Shown: positions 6,349 to 13,191 of the stretch, piece after piece
Layout of the letters: each line of letters opens with the position of its first letter
Position numbering within the stretch: position 1 is the first letter of the stretch
Assembly (NCBI RefSeq): GCF_003311645.1
Contig: NZ_QEST01000051.1
Span: forward strand, 1-40,694
Direction of reading: 5' to 3'
Source of the DNA: Streptomyces sp. PT12
GTDB taxonomy: Bacteria > Actinomycetota > Actinomycetes > Streptomycetales > Streptomycetaceae
DNA length: 40,694 nt
Program-made: the position numbers and the translations under genes
The notes under the pieces: generated by a model
What the model saw: the letters and a program-made list of their open reading frames with translations, nothing else
Databases searched by the model: none
What the model was told of the DNA's origin: nothing

Positions 6349-8730
6349 ATGGTGGAGCAGCTGACGCAGCACGATCCGCGAAGGATCGGGCCGTTCGAGG
6401 TGCTCGGCCGGCTCGGCGCCGGGGGCATGGGTCTTGTCTACCTGGCCCGTTCCGCGTCGGGCCGCCGGGTGGCGATCAAGACGGTGCGCAGCGAGCTGGC
6501 CGAGGACCAGCTGTTCCGGGTGCGTTTCACGCGCGAGGTCGAGGCCGCCCGCGCGGTCAGCGGCTTCTACACCGCGGCCGTCGTCGACGCCGACCCCAGG
6601 GCCGCGGTGCCCTGGCTCGCCACCGCCTATGTGCCCGCCCCCTCGCTCGAGGAGATCGTCACCGAGTGCGGGCCCCTGCCGCCCGGCGCCGTCCGCTGGC
6701 TGGCCGCTGGCATCGCGGAGGCGCTTCACTCCATCCACGGCGCCGGTCTCGTGCACCGCGACCTCAAGCCGTCGAACGTCCTCGTGGTCGAGGACGGCCC
6801 GCGCGTGATCGACTTCGGCATCGCGTCCGGCGTCTCCAACACCCGCCTGACCATGACGAACGTCGCGGTTGGCACCCCCGCGTACATGTCGCCCGAGCAG
6901 GCCAAGGACTCCCGCAGCGTCAACGGCGCGAGCGACATCTTCTCGCTCGCCTCCACCCTGGTCTTCGCCGCCACGGGCCACCCGCCTTACCACGGCGGGA
7001 ATCCCGTGGAGACGGTCTTCATGCTGCTGCGCGAGCGGCCCGACCTGTCGGGTCTTCCTGACGAGCTGCGGCCGTTGATCGAGTCGCTCATGGTCCACAA
7101 GCCGGACGACCGCCCCAGCCCGGCCGACCTCCAGGCGCAGCTGGCCCCGCACCTGTTCGCGGCGAGCGACGACACCGGCAGCGCCTCGGCCTGGCTGCCG
7201 CCCGGCGCGGTCGCGCTGATCGAGAGCCGCAGGGGGCGCACCCCTCAGGTGCCCGCGCCGGCGCCCGAGGTGAAGCACGCCGTGGTCTCCGCCCCTTCCG
7301 CGCCCTCGCCGCCGTCGGCGCCTTCCTCGCCGCCCCCGATGCCGACGACCCCGCCGCCCTCGCCGCCGTCGCTGCCCCCGCCGATCCCGGCCCCCTCCCC
7401 GCCCCCGGGGCCCGAGGGCCCGGTGCGGCTCCCCGGCTCGGGGATGCCCGTGGGCCCAGGGCCGCAGCGCGGCGAGCCCGCGGGCCCCGGCGACCACCTC
7501 GTGGCGAACTCCCCCGACTGGGCACGCCCGCCCACCGGGGCGGCTGGCTCCCCGATGGCCAGCCCCTCGACGGCCCACCCCGGGCAGAGACCGTTCACCG
7601 CGGACCCCGCCCGCTGGCGCCCCTGGCGCTTCCGGATGAACAACGACCTGTGGGGCTCACCCACCGTGCGCGACGGCCTGCTGTACGTCACGTCGATGGA
7701 GGTGCACGCCCTCGATGTGGCCAGCGGGCGGCGGCAGTTCAAGACGCGCGAGGTCGCCTGGTCGATGGCGGTCACGGGCGGCCGCGTGCTGGCGTCCGAC
7801 GGGCCGAGCCTGTACGCCCTTGACGCCACCGACGGCTCGGACCGCTGGCGCGTCCCCACCGACACCTGGATCTACGCGCTGCGGGCCGAGCGCGGCACGG
7901 TCGTCACCGCCACCCGCGGCGGCGGCGTCCAGGCGTGGGAGTCGGGCACGGGCGAGCGGCTGTGGGAGATGTCCGGCGCGCAGGCGGACTTCGAGACCCA
8001 CGACGCGGCGCCTGTGGTGCACGACGGGGTGGTGTACGCGTGGGGCGAGGGCCAGCTCTATGTTCTGGAGGCGCGCACGGGCGCCGAGCTGTGGCGTCAC
8101 CCCGTGGGCGACACGTCGGTCACCGGGGGCGTTCCCGTGCGGGTGACGCCCACGGACGACGGGGTGGTGTTCGTGTGCGCGGGCTCGCGCGTGCTGGCCC
8201 TCGACGCGGCGAGCGGGGCGGAGCGCTGGAGGTTCGACGCCCCGGCGGCGATCCTGTGCCCCGCGACATACCAGTCGCCGGGGACGCGCGCCTCGGGGAT
8301 CTACTTCACGGACTACCTCGGCACGGTCTACGCGCTCGACGCGGCCACGGGCGACGACCGCTGGCGCATCGCCACCGAGGCGCGGCAGTCGGCCGAGCCT
8401 GTCGTGGTCTCGGACGGCCTCGTGCACCTGGGCAGCGGCTCGGCGATGTACACGCTGGACGCCGTGAGCGGAACGCCACGCTGGCGCTTCGCGGCGGGCG
8501 ACGCGATCGTGGGCTCCCCCGTGGTGCGCACGGGGCGCCTGCACTTCGGCTCGGAGGACCGATGCCTCTACACGCTCGACGCGGTGAGCGGGCGGCTGAG
8601 CTGGAAGCTGGAGACCGGCGGCGCGATCACCGGGACGCCCGCCGCCGCGGACGGCATGATCTTCGCCTGTAGCCAGGACCACTGCGTCTACGCGCTTGAC
8701 GCCGCGCGAGGCACACGGCAGTCCGGCTAG
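6349..8730 (+). CDS. afsK: Serine/threonine protein kinase AfsK
   Basis: The 793-residue AfsK kinase, which phosphorylates AfsR in the A-factor-like control of secondary metabolism and also affects hyphal tip growth (known in S. coelicolor). The kinase domain starts near residue 15 with the glycine loop GAGGMG (23-28) and lysine K44. HRDLKPSN is at 136-143, DFG at 155-157 and GTPAYMSPE from 175. T168, the reported autophosphorylation site, is present in RLTM. Residues about 300-410 are a proline/serine-rich linker. The C-terminal half has PQQ-type beta-propeller blades with repeated Y-A-L-D-A and W-R motifs. The ATG at 6349 has a GGGGAGG ribosome site. Its substrate gene afsR lies about 4.5 kb downstream. 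Assignment is by strong recognition of the full-length sequence. Confidence 0.97.
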   Translation: MVEQLTQHDPRRIGPFEVLGRLGAGGMGLVYLARSASGRRVAIKTVRSELAEDQLFRVRFTREVEAARAVSGFYTAAVVDADPRAAVPWLATAYVPAPSLEEIVTECGPLPPGAVRWLAAGIAEALHSIHGAGLVHRDLKPSNVLVVEDGPRVIDFGIASGVSNTRLTMTNVAVGTPAYMSPEQAKDSRSVNGASDIFSLASTLVFAATGHPPYHGGNPVETVFMLLRERPDLSGLPDELRPLIESLMVHKPDDRPSPADLQAQLAPHLFAASDDTGSASAWLPPGAVALIESRRGRTPQVPAPAPEVKHAVVSAPSAPSPPSAPSSPPPMPTTPPPSPPSLPPPIPAPSPPPGPEGPVRLPGSGMPVGPGPQRGEPAGPGDHLVANSPDWARPPTGAAGSPMASPSTAHPGQRPFTADPARWRPWRFRMNNDLWGSPTVRDGLLYVTSMEVHALDVASGRRQFKTREVAWSMAVTGGRVLASDGPSLYALDATDGSDRWRVPTDTWIYALRAERGTVVTATRGGGVQAWESGTGERLWEMSGAQADFETHDAAPVVHDGVVYAWGEGQLYVLEARTGAELWRHPVGDTSVTGGVPVRVTPTDDGVVFVCAGSRVLALDAASGAERWRFDAPAAILCPATYQSPGTRASGIYFTDYLGTVYALDAATGDDRWRIATEARQSAEPVVVSDGLVHLGSGSAMYTLDAVSGTPRWRFAAGDAIVGSPVVRTGRLHFGSEDRCLYTLDAVSGRLSWKLETGGAITGTPAAADGMIFACSQDHCVYALDAARGTRQSG

Positions 8731-8950
8731 GCCCCGGTCCCGGCGGCCTTGGGGGCCCGGACGCGGACCGGGGGAGGCCGGGAGAACGTGGGCGATCCCG
8801 ACAACGCGGCGCGTGTGCGTGCCAGGCGGGACCGCCGCAACGGGGCCTCGGCCCTTGTCGGGGCGGACCCCGACGACCGGCCCATGGCGCAGCCCGCGCT
8901 CCGTGCGCCCTGCCCCCCGGCCCAGGCGGCCCAGCGTCCGACGCGTCGAG

Positions 8951-8995
8951 CCCGCGGGGAGGGCGACGGCTCTTGGCCGCCGTCCTCCCCGCGGG
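8951..8995. terminator. Strong hairpin between afsK and the convergent membrane gene
   Basis: Perfect 12-bp arms, CCCGCGGGGAGG (8951-8962) and CCTCCCCGCGGG (8984-8995), with an inner ACGGC/GCCGT extension. It lies between the afsK stop and the convergent gene ending at 9060. The remaining 8731-9059 holds nothing else I can identify. Confidence 0.75.
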
Positions 8996-9059
8996 TCAAC
9001 TCGCCACGCTAAGGGGGCGCGTCACACGCGCCGGGCGCGCGCTGGGTGAACGACGTGGA

Positions 9060-9587
9060 TCACGCCGCCTCCCGGCCCTGCTCGCCTTCCCCCTCCCCGC
9101 GGCGCCGCATGCGGGACCAGGGTCCGTGCCGGACCTCGCCCTCGCCGCGATGTGCGGCGCGCATGTGCTCGACATGCCGGGCGGCGGCGTACATCATCGC
9201 CGCGGCCAGCAGTCCGATGCCGCCGAGCAGCGGGCCGAGTACCGGCCAGGACATGCCGCCGGGGCCGACGGTCAGGCTGTGGGCGGTCTGGTACTGCCGG
9301 GCCATCCACAGGATGGTGAACCCCAGGACCAGCAGGCCCGCCACGGTCATCAGCGACGCGGAGCGCAGCAGGATCGCCGCCAACGCGATGAGCCCGGCGA
9401 TCAGGAACGGGAAGAACATGCCGGTGAGCAGATTTGCGTCGCTCCCGGTGATGCCCTGCCCACCGAACAGCTGCGGCCACTTGAAATGCCATCCGTGACG
9501 GCCGCCGTACCAGTTCAGGAACACACCTGCGATCGTCGCCGCGATGGCAAGTCCGGCGAGCACGGGCGCAAGGACTTTACGCCACAT
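9060..9587 (-). CDS. Four-helix integral membrane protein, unknown function
   Basis: A 175-residue membrane protein. Hydrophobic segments lie at about residues 7-27 (VLAPVLAGLAIAATIAGVFL), 48-72, 78-96 and 108-130, giving four membrane helices. Between the first two is a short exposed W/H/G-rich loop. The C-terminal 40 residues are charged and probably cytoplasmic (HMRAAHRGEGEV). The ATG at 9585-9587 has an ideal GGGAGG site 7 nt upstream; longer frames upstream are non-coding in character. I do not recognise a family. It is divergent from the exo/endo/phosphatase gene and convergent with afsK. Confidence 0.8.
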   Translation of the reverse strand: MWRKVLAPVLAGLAIAATIAGVFLNWYGGRHGWHFKWPQLFGGQGITGSDANLLTGMFFPFLIAGLIALAAILLRSASLMTVAGLLVLGFTILWMARQYQTAHSLTVGPGGMSWPVLGPLLGGIGLLAAAMMYAAARHVEHMRAAHRGEGEVRHGPWSRMRRRGEGEGEQGREAA

Positions 9588-9709
9588 ATCGAGCCTCCCT
9601 CGGTGTGGCTTTTGTCTTATTCCGGCTCGTCTTCTCACGTTACGTCCCCTGGTCGACCCTCGCACCCCGAACGGCGGCGGCCCGCTTGCGGGCACTAATC
9701 TCACGGCCC

Positions 9710-11566
9710 ATGACCGCCCCACGCACGCCGCCGCTCCTCGTCGCCGTGACCGCCCTGGTCGCCCTGGAGTCGCTGCGCGTCGCGGGCGCGGTCGGCTCGT
9801 TCTCCGCGGCCCTCCCCGCCGTCATCGCCGCGGCGCTCGGCGGCCCGCTCGTCCGGTGGCTTGGCTCCCGCAGGGCGCTGCCCCTCGCCGTCGCCGCCCT
9901 GGCGGCGGCCCGGCTGCTGACGCAGATCCCCGGCGCCAGAACGGTCCCGGTGCTGGCCGTCACGGCCGGTATCGCCCTGGCCGCCCTGGTCCTCACCGTG
10001 CGCGACGCCGCCGCCACCTCGCGCAACGGCCCCGGCAGGGCCGCCCGCGCGATCGCCCTGGCCGTCGCCGCCGACGTGGCGCTGCGGCTCCCGCTCGACC
10101 TGCTCGACCCGCTGTGGCGCGGGGGCGCCATCGGCTGGCTGTGGGCGGCGGCGTGCGCCGGCGGGCTCGGGGCGCTCGCCTGGGCGGCGCACATCCGCCC
10201 GAGCATGCGGACGCGGCCCGCGGGCGGCGTCGAACTGGCCGTGCTGGGACCGGCGTTCGCCCTGTGGGGCGCGCTGCTCGCCTCGCCCGCGTATCTCGCC
10301 TCGCAGGGCGGGATCTCGCTCACCTGGGCCGGTCTGTGGATCGCGGCGGGCGCGCTGCTTGGCACCGCGGCCCTGAGCGCGCCCCGGCTCCGCACGATCC
10401 CGGGCCTCGCGAAGATTCCGAACGTTCCGAACGTCCCCCTCGCCCCCGCCGCCCTGGTCCTCGCCGTGGCCGTGGCCGTGTGGGTGCCGCCGCTCGCGGC
10501 GGTCGCCGCGCTGGCCGGGCTCGCCGCCCTGCCCGCCACCGTGCGCGCCGCGCTGGCCGGGCGCCCGCTCACCGTGGGCCGCGGCGCGCCGCTCGACGTC
10601 GCGCTGGCCGGGGCGGGCGCCGCCGTCGGCCAGCTGCTGCTGGTGCTCCCGCTCCACGTGCGGTTCGCGCCGGGCCTCTTCGCCGTGCTCACCGCCGCGG
10701 CGCTCGCCGTCGCCGCGGGACACGCCACGCGCGCCGCGCGCGCCCTGCCCGCCCCGCGCCCGCTCGGCCACGCGTTCGCGCCCGTGGTCCTGGCCGCGCT
10801 CCTGCTCGCCTGGCCCCCGCTGGCCACCGCGCTGCGCGCCGCGCCCGAGCCGCTGCCGCGCGACACCGCGGGCGGCGTGTACCGGCTGCTGTCCTGGAAC
10901 GTCCACGCCGCCGTCGACCGCGGCGGCGAGCTCGCGCCCGAGCGGATCCTCAAGGTGATCAGGGAGTCCGACGCGCAGGTCGTCGCGCTCCAGGAGGTCC
11001 CGCGCGGCTGGCCGGGCGCGGGCGGCCTCGACCTGGCGACCTGGCTCGAGCGCCGCCTCGACGTCACCGCGGTGTGGGCCCCCTCCGCGGACCGGCGGTT
11101 CGGCAACCTCGTCCTCACGAGCCTGCCCGTCGTCGAGTCCTCGGCCACCGGACTGCCGCGCGCGGGCGGCGACATGGACCGTTCGTTCGCCTCGCTCACC
11201 GTGCGCCTCACCGACGGCGAGGAGGCGCGCGTCGTCGCCACGCACCTCGACGGCGGCGGCTCGCCCGACGCGCGGCTCGCGCAGCTCGGCCCCCTGCTCG
11301 ACGCCGCGGGCGGCGACCAGGCCACCGTGCTCGCCGGGGACCTCAACGCCCGCCCCGGGTCCGAGGAGATCGAACGCGTCACCGCGGCGGGGTTCCGCAG
11401 CGCCCAGGACGAGATCGGCGACCCGGCGCGCGACACGGCGACCAGCCCGCCGCGCCGCGTCGACTGGATCTTCGGCGCCCCCGGCGTCGCCTTCGGCGAC
11501 TTCACGCTGACCGGCACCACCGCGTCCGACCACCTGCCGCTCGCGGTGACCGTCTACCTGGACTGA
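9710..11566 (+). CDS. Membrane-anchored endonuclease/exonuclease/phosphatase family protein
   Basis: A 618-residue two-part protein. Residues 1 to about 385 are alanine/leucine-rich with roughly ten membrane segments. The C-terminal 230 residues are an exo-endo-phosphatase (DNase I fold) domain with LLSWNVH (N397), VALQEVPRG, GDLNARPGS, VDWIF and the terminal SDHLP (D607-H608) catalytic signatures. The active site therefore probably faces one side of the membrane; whether it acts on nucleic acid, phosphoesters or sphingomyelin-like lipid is not readable. The ATG at 9710 has no ribosome site, but TAATCT ends 8 nt before it. The 17-bp gap to the next gene suggests proximity, although that gene has its own TACCCT box. 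Confidence 0.88.
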   Translation: MTAPRTPPLLVAVTALVALESLRVAGAVGSFSAALPAVIAAALGGPLVRWLGSRRALPLAVAALAAARLLTQIPGARTVPVLAVTAGIALAALVLTVRDAAATSRNGPGRAARAIALAVAADVALRLPLDLLDPLWRGGAIGWLWAAACAGGLGALAWAAHIRPSMRTRPAGGVELAVLGPAFALWGALLASPAYLASQGGISLTWAGLWIAAGALLGTAALSAPRLRTIPGLAKIPNVPNVPLAPAALVLAVAVAVWVPPLAAVAALAGLAALPATVRAALAGRPLTVGRGAPLDVALAGAGAAVGQLLLVLPLHVRFAPGLFAVLTAAALAVAAGHATRAARALPAPRPLGHAFAPVVLAALLLAWPPLATALRAAPEPLPRDTAGGVYRLLSWNVHAAVDRGGELAPERILKVIRESDAQVVALQEVPRGWPGAGGLDLATWLERRLDVTAVWAPSADRRFGNLVLTSLPVVESSATGLPRAGGDMDRSFASLTVRLTDGEEARVVATHLDGGGSPDARLAQLGPLLDAAGGDQATVLAGDLNARPGSEEIERVTAAGFRSAQDEIGDPARDTATSPPRRVDWIFGAPGVAFGDFTLTGTTASDHLPLAVTVYLD

Positions 11567-11573
11567 AGGCTTA

Positions 11574-11586
11574 CCCTGCGGCCATG
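11574..11586 (+). promoter_or_regulatory. Leaderless promoter box of the hydrolase gene
   Basis: TACCCT followed by six bases and then ATG. A -10 hexamer at this distance places the transcription start on the A of the start codon. No Shine-Dalgarno sequence is present. Confidence 0.45.
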
Positions 11587-12180
11587 ACCTCCAACGCACC
11601 GTCAGCGGGCAGCGCCGCCCGCCCCCGCACCGCGCTCGTCGTGCCCGGCATCGGCTACACCCCCGCGCGGCCCCTGCTGCACTACGCGCGCGCCGTGCTT
11701 GAGCAGCACGGCTGGGACGTGCGCGAGCTGTGGTGGGAGGTCCCCGGCACGTTCCAGCAGTTCACGGAGGGGGAGCGGCTGGCCTGGGTGGAGCGCCAGG
11801 TGGTGGCGGCCGTCGAGGCCGAGGGCTGTGGGCTCCTGGTCGGCAAGTCCCTTGGCACGCTGGCCGCCGGAATCGCCACCGAACGGTCCCTGCCCGCCAT
11901 CTGGCTCACCCCGCTGCTGACGACCGAGCCCGTGCTCGCGGCGCTCGACGCGTGCGTCGCGCCGACGCTGCTGGTGGGCGGGACGGCCGACCCGCTGTGG
12001 GACGCCGAGGCCGTGCGCCGACTGCCGCACAAGATCCTGGAGTTCGACGGCGCCGACCACTCGCTCCAGCTGCCGGGCGACGCGGTGGGCTCGGTGGCGT
12101 TGCTCGGGCGGCTCGTCGAGACGATGGACCGCTTCGCCGGGGGCGCCGCCCACACCAGCGGGCCGCCCGAGCCGCTGTGA
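11584..12180 (+). CDS. Alpha/beta hydrolase family protein
   Basis: A compact 198-residue alpha/beta hydrolase. An oxyanion strand (TALVVPGIGYTPARP, about residues 16-30) is followed by the nucleophile elbow GKSLG with S89, an acid in GGTADPLWD (D136), and the catalytic histidine in DGADHSLQLPG (H159). This set of three is complete, so it should be active; the substrate is unknown. The ATG at 11584 lies 17 bp after the exo/endo/phosphatase stop, has no Shine-Dalgarno sequence, and has TACCCT at leaderless distance. It is followed by a 16-bp triple repeat and a hairpin. Confidence 0.88.
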   Translation: MTSNAPSAGSAARPRTALVVPGIGYTPARPLLHYARAVLEQHGWDVRELWWEVPGTFQQFTEGERLAWVERQVVAAVEAEGCGLLVGKSLGTLAAGIATERSLPAIWLTPLLTTEPVLAALDACVAPTLLVGGTADPLWDAEAVRRLPHKILEFDGADHSLQLPGDAVGSVALLGRLVETMDRFAGGAAHTSGPPEPL

Positions 12181-12201
12181 CCGCTGGCGAAGGGACCCGC
12201 G

Positions 12202-12249
12202 AGGAAACGGCTCGGCCGGGAAACGGTTCGGCCAGGAAACGGTTCGGCC
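12202..12249 (+). repeat. Three tandem 16-bp repeats
   Basis: Units of (A/G)GGAAACGG(C/T)TCGGCC at 12202, 12218 and 12234 differ at only two positions. They lie between the hydrolase stop and its terminator hairpin. Confidence 0.85.
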
Positions 12250-12270
12250 CGCCGGCCCCCACCGGCGGGC
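12247..12270 (+). terminator. Terminator hairpin after the alpha/beta hydrolase
   Basis: A perfect 9-bp stem, GCCCGCCGG / CCGGCGGGC, with a 6-nt loop, 66 bp past the stop. Confidence 0.7.
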
Positions 12271-12348
12271 TCCCGACCGTGACGCCGGGTCGGCTCAGGC
12301 CCGGACGACGCCCCCTCCACGCCGCCCGAGCCGGTCACCGGACCCGAG

Positions 12349-12383
12349 TCCATTCGGCGGCTCCCCCGTTACCGCCGAATGGA
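12349..12383. terminator. Second hairpin between convergent transcripts
   Basis: A perfect 12-bp stem, TCCATTCGGCGG (12349-12360) and CCGCCGAATGGA (12372-12383), with an 11-nt loop. It can end the minus-strand small-peptide transcript, whose stop is at 12496, or back up the hydrolase terminator. The rest of 12384-12495 holds the spaced direct repeat ATAAAC-N5-ATAAAC at about 12446-12462 and nothing else recognisable. Confidence 0.65.
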
Positions 12384-12495
12384 TCCGGGGGAGGCCAACC
12401 GCGCACCCCTGTGCGGCCGGTCACTCAAGAGAATGGCAGCGGGCCATAAACAGTCGATAAACGAGCGCCGACGGGGCAGGCGAAGGGACGGGCCA

Positions 12496-12648
12496 TCACC
12501 CCTGCCCCGTCTCGTACACATGGGTGTCGGCGCGCACGTCGCCCGCCGTGCCCGATCCCCCCGCGGCGGTGGCCGCGAGGGCGGCGAGGGCGCCGAGCAG
12601 GGCGGCGGCTCCGGCGCAGGCGGCGAGTGCTCTCATCATGCGTGTCAT
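12496..12648 (-). CDS. Small secreted peptide downstream of afsS, with one AfsS-like motif
   Basis: A 50-residue frame in the gap after afsS. It starts MTRMMR, continues with an alanine/leucine core (about residues 7-29) that is a textbook signal peptide, and ends in a short polar tail GDVRADTHVYETGQG. A ribosome site AAGGGG lies 8 nt upstream of the ATG at 12646-12648. Third codon positions are almost all G or C. The tail motif D-T-H-V-Y-E matches the AfsS repeat core D-N-H-V-Y-S-E at D, H, V, Y and a nearby E. It lies 159 bp downstream of afsS on the same strand, beyond the afsS hairpin. I infer an exported peptide of about 20 residues related to the AfsS repeat. I know of no described gene of this kind. 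Confidence 0.6.
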   Translation of the reverse strand: MTRMMRALAACAGAAALLGALAALAATAAGGSGTAGDVRADTHVYETGQG

Positions 12649-12744
12649 GGCGAATCCCCTTGTGACGGAACGGAAGACGGAAGGTGCTTGATACGGTCCG
12701 TGAGGGACCGCGTCTCATGAGAATGCCCCGCCGCTCGCACAGAG

Positions 12745-12782
12745 AACCGGCTGCGCATCGCGGGGAGGCGGCGCAGCCGGTT
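12745..12782 (-). terminator. Terminator hairpin after afsS
   Basis: A perfect 12-bp stem, AACCGGCTGCGC (12745-12756) and GCGCAGCCGGTT (12771-12782), with a 14-nt loop. It begins 25 bp past the afsS stop codon. The following 12649-12744 carries a shorter CGGTCC/GGACCG hairpin and a TCTCATGAGA palindrome, and must hold the promoter of the 50-aa peptide gene if it has one of its own. Confidence 0.75.
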
Positions 12783-12807
12783 ACCGGTGACGAGGTCGGG
12801 CGACGAC

Positions 12808-13017
12808 TCAGCTGTCGCTCTTGCCCTCGGGCTCGCTGTAGACGTGGTTGTCGCCCTGCGGCTTGACGGTGGGCTTCTTACCCTTCCCTTCGGCCGCCGC
12901 CGGCTCGCTGTAGACGTGGTTGTCGCCCTGCGGCTTGACGGTGGGCTTCTTACCGTTCCCCGCGCTGGTGGGCTCGTCGTAGACGTGGTTGTCGCCCTGC
13001 GGCTTGACATCACTCAT
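12808..13017 (-). CDS. afsS: AfsS, sigma-like activator of secondary metabolism
   Basis: A 69-residue repeat protein. Three copies of V-K-P-Q-G-D-N-H-V-Y-(D/S)-E-P begin at about residues 4, 27 and 51, joined by linkers ending G-K-K-P-T. AfsS of S. coelicolor is a similarly small protein of tandem repeats with a T-P-x-D-N-H core. It is transcribed under direct control of phosphorylated AfsR and raises antibiotic production by an unresolved mechanism. Its position just downstream of afsR matches that model. The ATG at 13015-13017 follows a GGAG-containing site. The repeat period of 23-24 residues is longer than the 13 residues I recall for S. coelicolor, so this is a divergent form. Confidence 0.93.
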   Translation of the reverse strand: MSDVKPQGDNHVYDEPTSAGNGKKPTVKPQGDNHVYSEPAAAEGKGKKPTVKPQGDNHVYSEPEGKSDS

Positions 13018-13076
13018 GTGGAACTCCGTAAGTCACGAGGGACGGAAGGGGGCCGGCCGTGGCTCCTCCGCGACCC

Positions 13077-13120
13077 GCGGCCGACCCGCTCGGCCGCCCT
13101 CCCCCGATGAGGCGGCCGAG
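13077..13120 (-). promoter_or_regulatory. Three-segment leader with alternative hairpins upstream of afsS
   Basis: Read on the minus strand, segment 1 (CTCGGCCGCC, 13120-13111) pairs perfectly with segment 2 (GGCGGCCGAG, 13098-13089). The core of segment 2 (GCGGCCGA, 13097-13090) also pairs perfectly with segment 3 (TCGGCCGC, 13084-13077) across a 5-nt loop. The two stems exclude each other. They lie between the predicted afsS promoter and the afsS start, in an approximately 120-nt leader. This is the geometry of an attenuator, or it could simply be the afsR terminator. Confidence 0.4.
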
Positions 13121-13143
13121 TGCGCCCGAGCCTGTCAGCCCGC

Positions 13144-13182
13144 GATAAACATCTGATGGACGAGCGGGCCGAAAGTGGACGA
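13144..13182 (-). promoter_or_regulatory. Candidate afsS promoter with AfsR-type direct repeats
   Basis: On the minus strand, two copies of TCGTCCA (complements of 13176-13182 and 13157-13163) are followed after 7 nt by TTTATC (complement of 13144-13149), a possible -10 box. SARP-family activators such as AfsR bind direct repeats placed about 8 bp upstream of the -10 element. The spacing here (19 bp between repeat starts) and the position 127-165 bp before the afsS ATG fit that model. Inferred from the layout. Confidence 0.45.
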
Positions 13183-13191
13183 CTCGGTGGC

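Noticed and set aside
9640-11599. Two 620-630-codon minus-strand frames opposite the exo/endo/phosphatase gene
   Set aside because: They lack motifs and are complements of a recognisable enzyme gene.
12425-12718. A 97-residue minus-strand frame over the afsS-proximal gap
   Set aside because: It overlaps the 50-aa signal-peptide frame but consists of R/P/H runs without any codon bias. The 50-aa frame has the ribosome site and the signal peptide.
12808-13017. afsS as a random tandem repeat rather than a gene
   Set aside because: The repeats are in one frame with changes at degenerate positions, a proper start and stop, and the expected position after afsR.
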